Below are positions 11,819 through 22,480 of a stretch of DNA of 64,000 bases, piece by piece (the stretch's first letter is position 1; each line of letters begins with the position of its first letter). A program made the position numbers and the translations under genes. A model generated the notes under the pieces. The model was not told the origin of the DNA. It saw nothing but the letters and a program-made list of their open reading frames with translations, and did no database searches. The stretch spans positions 124,001-188,000 of the forward strand of contig NW_003314427.1 of NCBI RefSeq assembly GCF_000143415.4, written 5' to 3'. The stretch is from Selaginella moellendorffii (taxonomy: Eukaryota; Streptophyta; Lycopodiopsida; Selaginellales; Selaginellaceae).

Positions 11819-12160
11819 TGTAAGCAACCAAAAGGAATGACTTTGTTAGTTGGATGAAAGAATTATACCACTTGTTAAAATTGACATTTGGTAGTGGTCT
11901 AATTTGCCTCTGGCTAGTTTCAACTTCCATTCACAAAGGTGTGAATTACAAAAAAAACATGATGGATTATAAGCAACTAAAGAGAACGATTTGAAAGATG
12001 ATTTATAAGGGTTTAAATATAAAGGGAAATGGCCTATAAACAAAAGTGCACTCTTTTTTTCAATCAGTTAAAATTTTTGGAATATTTGAGGTTAAGCATT
12101 TTGGTTTAAGTAGTACTAGGTTAAATGACCTCCTGAAAAATCTAAATTTAGGAGTTTACA
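11819..12160 (+). mobile_element. TRIM copy 1, decayed and internally deleted
   Basis: It begins TGTAAGCAACCAAA like the intact TRIM at 58126, jumps by internal deletion to the middle of the internal domain near 11845, and continues through a full 3' LTR ending GGAGTTTACA. Flanks are TAATG (11814-11818) and CAAGG (12161-12165). The undisturbed LTR at about 57035 and 62495 has ACAAGGAC at this position, so the original 5-bp target duplication was CAAGG, now mutated on the left. Confidence 0.75.
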
Positions 12161-12945
12161 CAAGGATAAATATAACTAGTAAAGAGCTAAACAATATCTC
12201 AAGTTAGTTGGGTCTATTCATTATCCTTACTATACATTTAGAGATCCCTATAAGCCTCCTTAATGCTCTAGGTGATCCCTATAGGCCCCTTTGCTACTCT
12301 AGGTGTCACCCAGCTTACAAAAGATAATATGCTCCAACCAAATTTATCAGTAAAGTTTAAATAAACTATTGAAAACAAGTAGTTAGAGTCATATCTTTTT
12401 AATGAAATAAAGAATAACAAAAGAGATATATTATGTGATTAGTCAATAGTAGCTATCTTATGATTAGAATTTCATTATGCACATAAAGTGCCAATACCAA
12501 TTTGCTTATACTAGCCTAAATTTAAAGAGTAATAAATGGACAATATCAAAGTCATAAACAAAGATATTTTAGAGATAAAATTATCAATGAGTAAGTCTTA
12601 TATTAGAACACTAAAGTATTCCAATTAAGTTATCATCTAATAAACCAAAAGTACATAAACCACCAAGATTATTAGAGGTTGAAGACATAGGATTAACCAT
12701 CCAATACCATTCAATAGCAAGTGTATTATCAAGAAAACTCTGTAGATAACATGCCAAATAATTTATAAAAGACAGCTCAAACAACACAAAATATCATTGA
12801 CTAAATAAGCAAAATGCTCATAAATATATCACTTCAAGGAAATAATATCCAAATTTATCATAACCAATAGTAATAACAATTAATATATTGTAATGAATGT
12901 TGAGGGCCAATAAACACTCACTATATGCTATTTAATGCATCAATA

Positions 12946-13348
12946 AAATAAAATAACCAAAGAAAATTATTCAAGAGACAATTTACAAAGGTTCAATTAT
13001 AAATGGAAAAGGGCTTATAAATAAGAGTGAACTCTCTTTTTCAATTAGTTAAAAGTGTTAGGATAATTGGGGTTAAATGTCTTTAGGTTTGAGTAGTACT
13101 AGGCTAAATAACCTCTTAAAAAAGAAATTTAAATTTAAAAGCTTACATTTTATAAGAAAAGTCTTAGGTCCATCTTTGTTGGTTAGCTAGAGGAACCAAC
13201 TTGGCTCGACGAGAAGTATGATGAATTATAAAATAGTAAAGAAAATAATTTGAAAGATAATTCATAAAAATTCAAATATAAAGGAAAGGGCCCATAAATA
13301 AAAGTGCACCCCCTTTTCTAAGTCTTAATTTAAATTCAGTAGCTTACG
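12946..13348 (+). mobile_element. TRIM copy 2, decayed
   Basis: The 5' LTR (about 12946-13147) ends AAAGCTTACA. A short internal domain holds a decayed primer site (TTTATAAGAAAAGTC against TTTGGTATCAGAGGGGTC) and the GGTTAGCTAGAGGAACC block. The 3' LTR (13227-13348) has an internal deletion and ends AGCTTACG. It corresponds in order to the intact TRIM at 58126-58718. Limits are good to a few bases. Confidence 0.7.
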
Positions 13349-14087
13349 CAAACAATCCACTATCAGAAATAATTGCAAATCATTCAACATCAATAATAAT
13401 CAAATAAAACCTTTAACAAAGATAATCAACTATTTTAGATAATAGTTAATTATCACTATTGATTGTTAGATGTAGAAGTTAATTTCAACATCAAAACTAA
13501 TGAGCTAAAATTCCTTCCCTAATAACTCATAACAATGAGCATAGAAATTTAAAAAACCAAAAACTTAAAGAAGCATATAGTAAAATCCTACAAACCAAGA
13601 TCACAAGTTTCACACTAATTAATTTTAATGCTAAAACCTCTTGCAAAGCTAACATAGTCCATGACTAAATAACTTTTCAAAGAAAAACCAAAATTCAACC
13701 CTTAGTAAATAATCTCATCTAGAACAAAATTAACTCAACTTGCCACTTAACTTGTTTGAACATTAACACAATTATTAACTAGTATAAAGAACAAATGTTA
13801 ATAATATAAAGGTATGGCTAAACTATCACCACTAGATTCATTAATACTAGCTAAAATAAAATGTCAATCTCTAATGAGACTTAACTAATCCTTAACCATC
13901 TAACTATATATAGAAAATCTAACTTCCTCAATATACATATGGAAAAACATTTTATTTCATTCCAATCTCAACACTAACAATATCAATAAAGCATTACTTA
14001 ATGTCATCAACACTAGAACAAATCTAAAAGAACAAATCACCTCTAACAACCAAACTCATTAAGATCAAAGATAAATATATAAGCTTT

Positions 14088-14253
14088 TGAATTTGGATTT
14101 TTTAGGAGGTCAATACTATTAAAAATTAAGGACATTTAACCTTAAGTGCCTTAAGACCCTTAGAAAAGAGAATACATTCTTATTCATAAGTTTTTTCTCT
14201 TTATATTTAAACCTTATAACCCATTTTCTTAGTCATTTTTTTTGTTGTTTACA
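14088..14253 (-). mobile_element. TRIM solo LTR, inverted
   Basis: The reverse complement aligns along the 194-bp TRIM LTR: it starts TATAAGCTTTTGAATTTGG (against TGTAAGCTCCTGAGTTTGG) and ends TTGTTGTTTACA. Flanks AAATA (14083-14087) and CAATA (14254-14258) agree at four of five bases, consistent with a decayed 5-bp target duplication and LTR-LTR recombination. Confidence 0.65.
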
Positions 14254-14589
14254 CAATACTCAGCTATAAATAACACATCATCAAGAAGTGAATTGCCATA
14301 TTTTAAACTCAAAATACTATGGACTAAATGCAACTAAAAAATACTGAAAGAGATCAAATTAATATGCTAATATGAAAAAACCATATAAATTTAATAATAT
14401 GATCCTTCACAATACCACCTACTAAATAAGCCCAACACCACTAAATCATCAACAAATTAAGTAAAGCCTTATCCATTTTGGAAGTTGTATATTTATAGGA
14501 GTGCATCTTATAGAGTGCTGGTCATTTATAACTAGCCCATAAATTCTTTAGCCATGCTTAGAGTTATTGGTTATGTTCTCTTGTAGACA

Positions 14590-15707
14590 GGCCAAGATCT
14601 GGAGGAACGTCAAGAGGAGGCATTGGCGAATCTGTAGGTGGTATTAACTGCTCTTAATCCTTTTGTATGAAGTGTTTCAACTGCTAGACATGCACAATCT
14701 TTGAAGGATTGGCTTGCTAGATGTTAAGCTGAACTTCATAAACTTGTGGTCCAACTTGCCGCAACACTCGATACAATCTTTTCCACTGCATAAGGAGCCC
14801 CTTAGATAAACCACGTACCGTAAGATGGGGAAAACAGACTAACACCAAATCATCCATTTTATACTCCGCAAGTGGATGATGATGGGAGTTATAGCACCGT
14901 TGTTGTCCCACTTGTACGTGGCCTTAGTGTTTGGTAGACTCTGCTTGGACAAGTGGAAGAATACTCGTCAAATACTGATCACATGACCTAGCATCGGTAG
15001 CTTGTGGCAATCGCAAAAGTAAACCTAGCTCCGTTGGTAATATTAGATCATGACTATATAAAAGTTTATATGGTGAAGCACCAATAAAACTCTACACCCC
15101 TGTGATATATGCATACCAAAAAGATAGTAAATAACTATTCTAATCCAAATGCTGAAAGTTCACATACTTCACAATCATCCTTGTGAATGTTCCAACGAGC
15201 CATTCTACCAGACCGTTTTATTGTGGATGATAAGCACTTGTGAAAGTGTGGCATATCCCCAACTGAGATATCAAAACATGAAATACCTCAGCCATAAGTG
15301 TGAGACCATTATCCAAAAGAATCCGCTCTGGACAATGCTAAAACACCACTTGATTGAGGGGGAAGTATCCAACAGTAGCTACAGAGGCGCTGGCAAGAGC
15401 ACTAATTTCCACCTAATGAGTCAAATAGTCAAAAGCAATAATAACATACTCATTGCCAGCAGTCAACCTTGGAAAAGGTCCTATAAGATCAAATGCTACC
15501 AACTCAAATGGACAGAAAAATGCAATTGACTCCAATTGTCCTTCCGCAACACAAGGGGGAGTATTACTAGTTTAGGACCAAATGCAGCTACGCACATATC
15601 GGATAATATCACATTGCATCTCCGGCCAATAGAAAGACATGCACAGCTTCTCGGCTACACGACAATGTCCCATATGCCCACCTAGAATAGGAGAATCATG
15701 GTAGGCA
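14590..15707 (-). pseudogene. Ty3/gypsy integrase, left half of gypsy-1
   Basis: Read leftward: HDSPILGGHMGHCRVAEKL (zinc-binding HHCC region) just inside 15707; then a core with NEYVIIAFDYLTHWVE (first Asp), DNG, and AYHPQ followed by NGLVEW near 15200; then a C-terminal domain at 14911-14717 with AEYKMDDLVLVCFP and RGLSKGLLMQWKRLYRVLRQ. Several stops and frame changes make it non-functional. The element's gag, protease, RT and RNase H lie at 28576-31878, on the other side of the MULE, in the same orientation. Rejoining the halves at the 9-bp duplication keeps the integrase reading frame open. Confidence 0.85.
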
Positions 15708-15716
15708 TGGAGAAAC
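15708..15716. repeat. Left 9-bp target-site duplication of the MULE (TGGAGAAAC)
   Basis: TGGAGAAAC is repeated exactly at 28567-28575. Both copies border gypsy-1 integrase sequence outside and MULE terminal sequence inside. Nine base pairs is the usual duplication length of Mutator-like transposons. Confidence 0.9.
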
Positions 15717-15733
15717 AGGGATGGTCCAAAGTT

Positions 15734-15761
15734 GAGTTGAGCTCATGAGTTGAGCTCAATT
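15734..15761. repeat. MULE terminal inverted repeat, left core
   Basis: This 28-bp block, itself two tandem GAGTTGAGCTCA units, is repeated inverted at 28507-28534 with one mismatch (ATGAG against ACGAG). A weaker match continues outward to the element end. Confidence 0.85.
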
Positions 15762-16072
15762 CAACACAAGTCAACTCAAGTCAACATAGTCAATAAGAAA
15801 TATTACAAAGGAGATATAAATTGAACAAATGAAGGTTCTAGCAAACTTTAAAATATTAAAATACGTAAATATCTAAGTTAAAAGTTTCTATAAGATTGAA
15901 TTGTTTAAAAAAGACAAAGTTCATGAGAACCTATCTTTTATAAAACTATATTATTTTATTATGACAACTATTACAGCTGTCATATTTGATTTGACTACTT
16001 AATATTTTGAATACTTTTACAGCTGTAGATATTATTCCTTCATTCAGAAGATTTTTTAGGGTTCTTGAGAAG

Positions 16073-16321
16073 ATGGGAAGCAAGGAAAATACAAGATCTA
16101 TAAGTAAGAGTTGTAGTGCAAAGGAATGTGAGAATGTTAATTTTGTTTCACTACCACAATCTCCATATTACACTCCTGGTCCTTATTACCCATCTGGGAA
16201 TGTGGAAACCACTATCACGATTGATAAAAATGCTCCTGTTACTTCTGAAACAACAGTCCAGAGCAAGAAAAATGAAGAAATGAACAGCACAGCGGAAAGC
16301 ACCAAGAAATCTACTCCATAA
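16073..16321 (+). CDS. Small uncharacterised MULE-borne protein, 82 aa
   Basis: An open frame from ATG 16073 to TAA, starting MGSKENTRSISKSCSAKECE and ending AESTKKSTP. It is polar, Ser/Thr/Lys-rich, with a Pro/Tyr patch (SPYYTPGPYYPSG) near the middle, and no hydrophobic segment. An alternative upstream start without ATG is possible. It lies just inside the left end of the transposon. I do not recognise it. The uninterrupted frame in AT-rich DNA is mild support for coding. Confidence 0.45.
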   Translation: MGSKENTRSISKSCSAKECENVNFVSLPQSPYYTPGPYYPSGNVETTITIDKNAPVTSETTVQSKKNEEMNSTAESTKKSTP

Positions 16322-16780
16322 AACTTTCCATGACATTTGTAATTTATATATTAATTCATATTAAAAACTCTATTGCTTGCTTATATCGCAATCCTCTCAT
16401 ATGATAAGACCAAGGTATATTTTGCAGTGAATCCTCATTAAAAGTTTTTGGGAATTATTTGTAAATAATGATAAAAGAAATCAAAATCTTTTGAAAGACT
16501 CAAAAGTAATATCACATCAAAGAATCAACTTTATCTACATTTCCAAGACTAAAAGGCAATCTCACATGAGAGAATGGTAGCATGCCAACGTGCTTTACCA
16601 CTATAATGTGGTCTATATTTCCTTGCAATTTATTTCCGTAGACATTTGGCATGTGTAGAAAAGAATATATGTGTAGCAAAGTAGGATTCATCATAATGAT
16701 AGAGCATGTGTATACACGATAATCTAAAATTCTAGAAGCTCTATGATTATGAAGCCCCATTTCCAAGACTGACATTTAAA

Positions 16781-16918
16781 GAATCTGAGTATTGTCAGTG
16801 TCATAATAAATAAACCTCATTCCCAAGAATCTGAGTATTGTCAGTGTCATAATAAATAAACCTCATTCCCAAGAATTTGAGTATTGTCAGTGTCATAATA
16901 AATAAACCTCATTCCCAA
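16781..16918. repeat. Three tandem 46-bp repeats
   Basis: Three nearly identical head-to-tail copies begin GAATCTGAGTATTGTCAGTG, with one C/T difference in the third. They end about 80 bp upstream of the start codon of the 181-aa ORF and immediately before its TATA-like box. Confidence 0.95.
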
Positions 16919-16931
16919 GACTAAAACTTAG

Positions 16932-16939
16932 TATATAAA
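16932..16939 (+). promoter_or_regulatory. TATA-like box for the 181-aa ORF
   Basis: TATATAAA lies 60 bp upstream of the ATG at 16999 and just downstream of the tandem repeats. This spacing would place a transcript start around 16965 and give a leader of about 30 nt. Confidence 0.5.
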
Positions 16940-16998
16940 CTATCTAGAAAAGTTACAGTCATTGTAGGCTTTTTGTTCTCCTTGAGCTCCTTAGTGAA

Positions 16999-17544
16999 AT
17001 GGCTCAAAGGAGACCCATTGCTAATCGTACTTGGCCCCCCAGCATTTCATATCAATCTCCACCTCCATTCCCAAGTTCTACTAACATTCCACCTTCACCT
17101 CTACATAATAATCCTTTTTCTGCTGAGGGCTCTAGTGAAGCTGAATTAGAGCTCCCTATATGTGAAATTCCGGATCTTGCTACTAGAGAGGGATTGCCTT
17201 TAGCGCTTCAAGAGCAATGCCACATGTTCTTGCAAAATCTTGCTCCTGACATGGCAGGACTACTTGAAAGCACAGAACGCTATTACATTCGGTGCCCAAT
17301 ATGCTACTTTTTTTTGGACAAGACAAATGGCTCTATGGGTTTACAAACTTTTCTTGAGCACTGTAAGAATTGCCCAACGGCAGGTCTAGAAAATGTGCAC
17401 ATATGGATGTACAATAGATTCAAGAATGAGTTACAGACACATACACACTATCGCTTCATGGTGAGGAACAACATCCCCTTGGGAAACACTACATTGGCTA
17501 GTGCAAAATATGGGGTTTTTAGGCCACCCTATAGTGGAATGTAA
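16999..17544 (+). CDS. Intact 181-aa MULE-borne protein with zinc-finger-like motif
   Basis: A clean ATG-to-TAA frame. Residues 1-50 are Pro/Ser-rich and probably disordered (SYQSPPPFPSSTNIPPSP). Residues 50-90 are acidic to helical (ELPICEIPDLATREGLPLAL). Residues about 98-125 hold RCPICYFFLDKTNGSMGLQT followed by FLEHCKNC, giving a CxxC...HCxxC pattern that could bind zinc. The C-terminal part is basic and aromatic (WMYNRFKNELQTHTHYRFMV). A TATA-like box and tandem repeats lie directly upstream. It is open while the transposase and methyltransferase are broken. I know no named family; a DNA-binding accessory or regulatory role is inference from the metal-binding pattern. Confidence 0.65.
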   Translation: MAQRRPIANRTWPPSISYQSPPPFPSSTNIPPSPLHNNPFSAEGSSEAELELPICEIPDLATREGLPLALQEQCHMFLQNLAPDMAGLLESTERYYIRCPICYFFLDKTNGSMGLQTFLEHCKNCPTAGLENVHIWMYNRFKNELQTHTHYRFMVRNNIPLGNTTLASAKYGVFRPPYSGM

Positions 17545-17834
17545 GATCTAGAATTACTTTACTATACTATAGTATTGTCACTATTAAAAGAAAAAATATA
17601 ATAAAATGATATTAGTTGTAGGTAACATACCTTGTTCTAGAAGGTGCTATCATATCACATACAATTGTTTACAAAATGTTGAAGGAGGAGATGGCAACAC
17701 ACAAACGCTACAAAGTGATAGTGACAAGTGAGAATGATAATCTATAATTATGGTATCTAACACTGACACTGACATCTGACACTTTCACTGACATCTAACA
17801 TATAACAAGCTTTCCATTTTATGTAAGGATGCAA
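17545..17834. other. Short AT-rich spacer with ACTGACA words
   Basis: It separates the convergent ends of the 181-aa ORF and the methyltransferase gene. A simple repeat of GACACT/ACTGACATCT words occurs at about 17755-17805. No ORF. Confidence 0.5.
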
Positions 17835-19850
17835 TTAACTTTCTTCTGCCTCATCATCAACATAATGATTTCTTTTATACTTCTTCCTATAGTGGTATTG
17901 TGGGGAAGATTCACCTTGCATATGTTGAGCCATGGCTTCTGCATAGTCAGGGAGACTTCCAAAGCTTCCAATTCTAGAAACTCCAGGTGACTGTGATCTA
18001 TAAATATATATGAAATATATGAAATATATATTGAAATTATAATAAACATAATTTACCTCCTTGAGGTTGAAGGCAACTCACGAAATCCTCTGAGCCGGCG
18101 TTTGAAGAAATGATGTTCTTCAATAGCAAACACCAACCTACCAGAGTCACGTGCTGCCTCCACCATAGAACCGCTACCTGCTGTGCAATCAATCACAATA
18201 CCATCTGGTGGGCAATAGAGCTCAAGCAAGACTTGCATTGCTGATGGAGTTCGGAATCGGTACCCTGGAAACGTGTTGCGGATCTGCTCATCCACAAGGT
18301 TGGGTATGATGTTAGTGGAACTGTCGTACCCAGGCAAAACACGTGCTGCACGTTCGCTATCACGAAACCCATCATGTGTGTTTCTGCAGAAGGCATGATA
18401 GGTCCACATCATAACCTGGAAAATAAAAATGTTTAGAAATTAGATAAAAATATAAAATACATACTCACCTTTTCAGGCTTCCCTTGGACGCCCCTCGTAT
18501 CAACGCCAATAGGATCCATAATGCACCCGGAAGAGAATGACTTGAAATGAACTTCTGCTGCGCACGTCATAAGCTCATACATCCAATTGGGGTCGTTCGG
18601 TAGGATGAAGACAACATGGCCAGCTTCGAGCATAACTACTTCGGACAATAGGAATGCATCGCGCAAGTGGTCAGGTGTGAGAAAGTTCTAATCCTCAACT
18701 TTCCCATCGATATCTGAAAGACCATCTGGAAAGTCGAAGAGAATGAAGTCCACAACTGGGAGCACGGGCCTTTGTATCTTTCAGCACCAACGGTTGAACT
18801 GGCGGCGTATATCCATGTTGATGTCGTCTTCCGTGAAAGATGTCAATAATCTACTGTAAGAGCCAATAAAGATACCCACAATGCCTCGTTGTGTTATTGG
18901 GGACACAGGACAGACCTATAAAAGAGCTAAGTGAATGAAAAAAGTAATAAATAGTATGATACCGTCATATGGCGTGTTGTCGATGAGAGTTCCTCCAACT
19001 CCTCTTCATGAGCATCTCGTCGAGCTGGAATGAAATTACTACCAACAGTCATTGCTGCAAAAAACATGTATTACCACCTTTAGTTTGTAAAATTCACTTT
19101 TGCTTACCTCGAGGTCGACGTGATATTCTGTGAACCACTTGATCATCATTATTTACTGGTAGAACCTGATCCAGATCTTGGTTTTTTGATGGTTGAATTG
19201 GAGCCTGTTCCTGACTGTCTGGTGGTGGAACACGAACTTGATCTGGAGCTTCCTCATCCTCGTCTCCATCGTCACTTGCATTGCCATCGTTGCTAGCATT
19301 GATAATTTCCTCGTGATCTAGTGTAGAGGTCTCCTTCCCTAGGAGCTCCAGCTCCCAAGGGCATTCTATCTTCCGTGCCTTCGGAACTCTCGCAAACATT
19401 GTTGGATACATTCCTCCATCTCTTACACCCTTTGCAACAAGTCGAGTGCAAACTGGTGCCTCAAATGGCATGCCTCTATATCGAAGATACCTGTAAACAA
19501 TATATATTAAAAAACAGTCTTAGAAATCATATTATACCTATAAGTTGCACGTCGCATGAAATAAGGTTGACCATGTTGGCAATCATAAGTTGTTGTGCTT
19601 GTAGACTTCTTTGGCAGCCACCCCTTTTCGATCCCTTCCAATGACATGTTGATGTAGGTGTCGAAAGACATGAATGTGCCATCTAGATCGTCACCAATGT
19701 GTGGTGCCAAGAACTTCTCACCTTCACTTATAGTTTGCGTGATGTAGACAGCCCTTCTCATCATGTTCTCAAATAGTTCTAGTAGTCCTTTCTCTCTGTT
19801 CATCAAGCAGACATTGAGGAACTCCAGAGTCTCTATCTGTTGCTTATATG

Positions 19851-21721
19851 TGTGAGACACAAAATCCCTAGGCCCCAAAGTGGAGCCGGAAGGGCACCAC
19901 AATGGTAGTGGCCGAAGCGAGAGCCAAACGAGCGTAACACGTTTGGACCAAAAGCTCCGACTTGAAAAGTCAAGAGCGGGAGTGGAACTCCCAACGAAGT
20001 GCTCGAGGAACGAGCACAAAGCGAGCAAAAGGTGAGGCTCCAAAAAGGGACCCAAAAGGACCAACACATGACACGTGGGAGTGTCCGAGATGGACTCTAG
20101 TTGGAGTCCAAAATGGAGTCCAAGATGGACCCGAGATGGAGTCCGAGATGGAGTCCGAAGTGGAGTCCGAGGTGGACCCGAGATGGACCCGAGTTGGAGT
20201 CCGAAGTGGAGTCCGAGATGGACCCGAGATGGAGTCCGAGATGGAGTCCGAGATGGAGTCCGAGGTGGACCCGAGATGGACCCGAGTTGGAGTCCGAAGT
20301 GGAGTCCGAGATGGACCCGAGATGGAGTCCGAGATGGAGTCCGAGATGGAGTCCGAGGTGGACCCGAGATGGACCCGAGATGGACCCGAGATGGAGTCCG
20401 AGATGGAGTCCGAGATGGACCCGAGATGGACCCGAGATGGAGTCCGAGATAGAGTCCGAGATGGAGTCCGAGATGGAGTCCGAGATGGAGTCCGAAGTCG
20501 AGACCGAGACCGGGACCGAGACCGGGACCGAGACCGAGACCGAGACTGAGATCGGGACCGAGACCGAGACCGAGGCCGAGGCCGAGACCGAGCCCGAGCC
20601 CGAGTCCGAGTCCGAATCCGAGTCCAAGTCCGAGTCCGAGTCCGAGTCCAAGTCCGAGTCCGAGTCCGAGTCCGGAGCCTGAGAGGGTGAAAGCCCAAAG
20701 CGTTCGTCTCCCAGACCCTGGGGGGTTTGGTGAGCTCCAAAAGTATAGTAGGGGGAGGACTGCAGTGGAGCCAGTTTGGCCAGGAAAGGCCAGTTTGGCC
20801 CAGGAAGGCCAGACCCAGTGTTGGGTGATGAGCTGCCCACTGGGAAGTCCAAGACTAGAGTGAACACAGACCGACAAGCGGGGTAGCTTGGTGAAGTGTT
20901 CAAGAGCCGGCTCTAGTTCCCCCGGGAGATCGACTGGCCGATGCTCCCAGTCCAAGTGTGGGTGGCACTACCTACTTGGATACCTGGTGTGGCTCAACGG
21001 AACCCGCTCTAAGCCCATGGCTAGAGCACCCAAGGGCAGAAGGCGAGGAGAGTACCTAGGTGGCTCGCGTAAGGCCACGGTGTTTCGAAATGTTGTCCCA
21101 AAGGCCCAGACTGTGGAAAGGAAGAGGAGCAGTCCTTTGGGGTAGTGACCAAGGACACAGTCGTGTGGTGAGGAAGTCTCAGAGGACCGTGGGACTTAGT
21201 GGTCGGGCCTGTGGGTCTCGATCCAGTGGCAGTGTTGGCAAACACGGCTAGGGGCAGAAAGGGACTTAGTGGGGACTGACAGAGGGATATTGGGGAAGGC
21301 TATTCCCCTTGTCGGTGGGCATCCTAAGGATGCTAAGGAGTGGATCTGAGATGACCACTCACGGATGGTTTGCCTAGTCTTGGAGGGCCAAGACGGTGAT
21401 GCAAGTGGTGTTGGACCACCAGTGTGACCAAGGTAAATGGGCATGGCCTTAGCGTAACGGGCCGGTACGTCGGTGATACCTTGGGGTGTCGATCATGGGA
21501 TCGGACACGTGGAGCACTTGGACCAAGTGCTAAGGTTGAGTGGCATGGATGCCATTCTCGGGGCTAGCAAGCCCCAAGTCCTGAGTTGGACTTATGGAGG
21601 TTGTCAATGAGACTTCTCCAAGTGGTCAGAGGTGTGGTTAAGTGACTAAAGTAAAATGGAAAAGTTAGTCGCTTACAATTTGGTATCGGAGCTGTTCCTT
21701 AGTTTGACTTTTATTGGTCTA
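19851..21721 (+). mobile_element. Truncated LTR element inside the ParB-methyltransferase gene
   Basis: It begins TGTGAGACACAAAATCCC and runs to AGTCGCTTACA at 21680, the reverse complement of the 1.8-kb LTRs at 44068 and 49713. About 40 bp of internal sequence follows (TTTGGTATCGGAGCTGTT, the initiator-Met tRNA primer site), and at about 21722 the host exon resumes. The second LTR and most of the internal region are missing, so this is a 5' LTR plus primer site left after deletion. No target duplication is visible. Confidence 0.85.
20090..20680. repeat. GAGTCC/GAGATG minisatellite within the LTR
   Basis: An imperfect array of hexamer-based units (GGAGTCCGAGAT, GGACCCGAGAT, then GAGACC and GAGTCC runs). 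Because the unit length is a multiple of three, no stops arise and long artificial ORFs appear on both strands. The equivalent arrays in the other two LTRs are at about 45070-45670 and 50710-51290 with different copy numbers. Confidence 0.9.
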
Positions 21722-22239
21722 TTATTATTCATCCAAGCTCCATATCGGTGGTTACCGTCAATAATTTGGAACATTGTCCCCGCAAGCTGTCGAGTCTCAG
21801 AATGTCTGATAAGCATGTCATCAAATTCTAGGGACTTCCTCCTCCAAATAGGATCCCAGCTATTCACAATCTCGGGTGTGACAGTAATGATCTCCGTTAT
21901 TCCTGGCTTGCAAAAAGAGACTAGAAACATACCGATATTTGTTGCAAGGCCATTCTGTTTGAACAAGCTGTATATATCCGGGTTGACATACTTGGATGCT
22001 GTGCGGACAAGGTTCGTCTGCTGCAAACGGCAAAGGGGGATTTCTCTGATCAAGTCACAAGGGCCTAGCCACTTGAGCGCCTCAAGTGTTTGGTGAACTG
22101 CTTTTTCCCTTGTCCGCATAACAGTCTCTTGGAAGCGTTTGTCCACCACATTGTCAGGAAGGTCTGCAACTCTTTCAGCTCCAGGCTGTTCGTCAGGTTC
22201 CCTATCGTGAACACCACTAGATTGCCCAACTTCAGGGAT

Positions 22240-22480
22240 TTGCGTTGGTGGTGGTGGCGGTGGTGGCGGGGGCAGAAGCAATAGTGGCAGTGGTGGTGGC
22301 AATGGTGGTGGTGGCGGTGGCGGCGGGGGCAGAGGCAATAGTGGTAGTGGTGGTGGCAATGGTGGTGGTGGCGGTGGCGATGGAGGTGGTGGAGGTGGTG
22401 ATGGAGGTGGTGGAGGTGGCGATGGTGGTGGTGGAGGTGGTGATGGTGGAGGTGATGGTGGTGGAGGTGGTGAATCTCTA
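22240..22480. repeat. GGT/GGC-rich low-complexity tract (encodes poly-Pro)
   Basis: A trinucleotide-biased tract that on the minus strand encodes the Pro/Ser-rich N-terminal region of the ParB-methyltransferase (PPPPPSPP units). Plus-strand poly-Val/Ala ORFs over it are antisense artefacts. Confidence 0.85.

Larger units (their letters stand above)
11429..14475. mobile_element. AT-rich decayed copy of the 56.6-63 kb LTR element
   Basis: The order of recognisable words parallels 56587-60925. About 11429-12345 corresponds to the long LTR: TGGTGATTT near 11459, the GGATATGGATAC block near 11750, and CTTACTATACATTTAGAG near 12230. About 12346-14475 matches the internal region at 58000-60925, for example CATAGGATTAACCATCCAA at 12687 against CATAGGATTCACCATCCAA at 59049. 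Differences are mostly C-to-T and G-to-A. Three TRIM copies are nested inside. No coding capacity remains. Limits are approximate. Confidence 0.75.

Noticed and set aside
15719-15727. GGATGGTCC / GTATGGTCC (28553-28561) as the MULE target duplication
   Set aside because: It has a mismatch and lies inside the element; TGGAGAAAC just outside is a perfect 9-bp match and restores the gypsy reading frame.
19507-20955. 482-codon minus-strand ORF and other long ORFs in the LTR arrays (also 44790-45963 and 50435-51533)
   Set aside because: They arise from hexamer repeats without stops inside LTRs; only 19538-19850 on the minus strand is a genuine exon of the ParB-methyltransferase.
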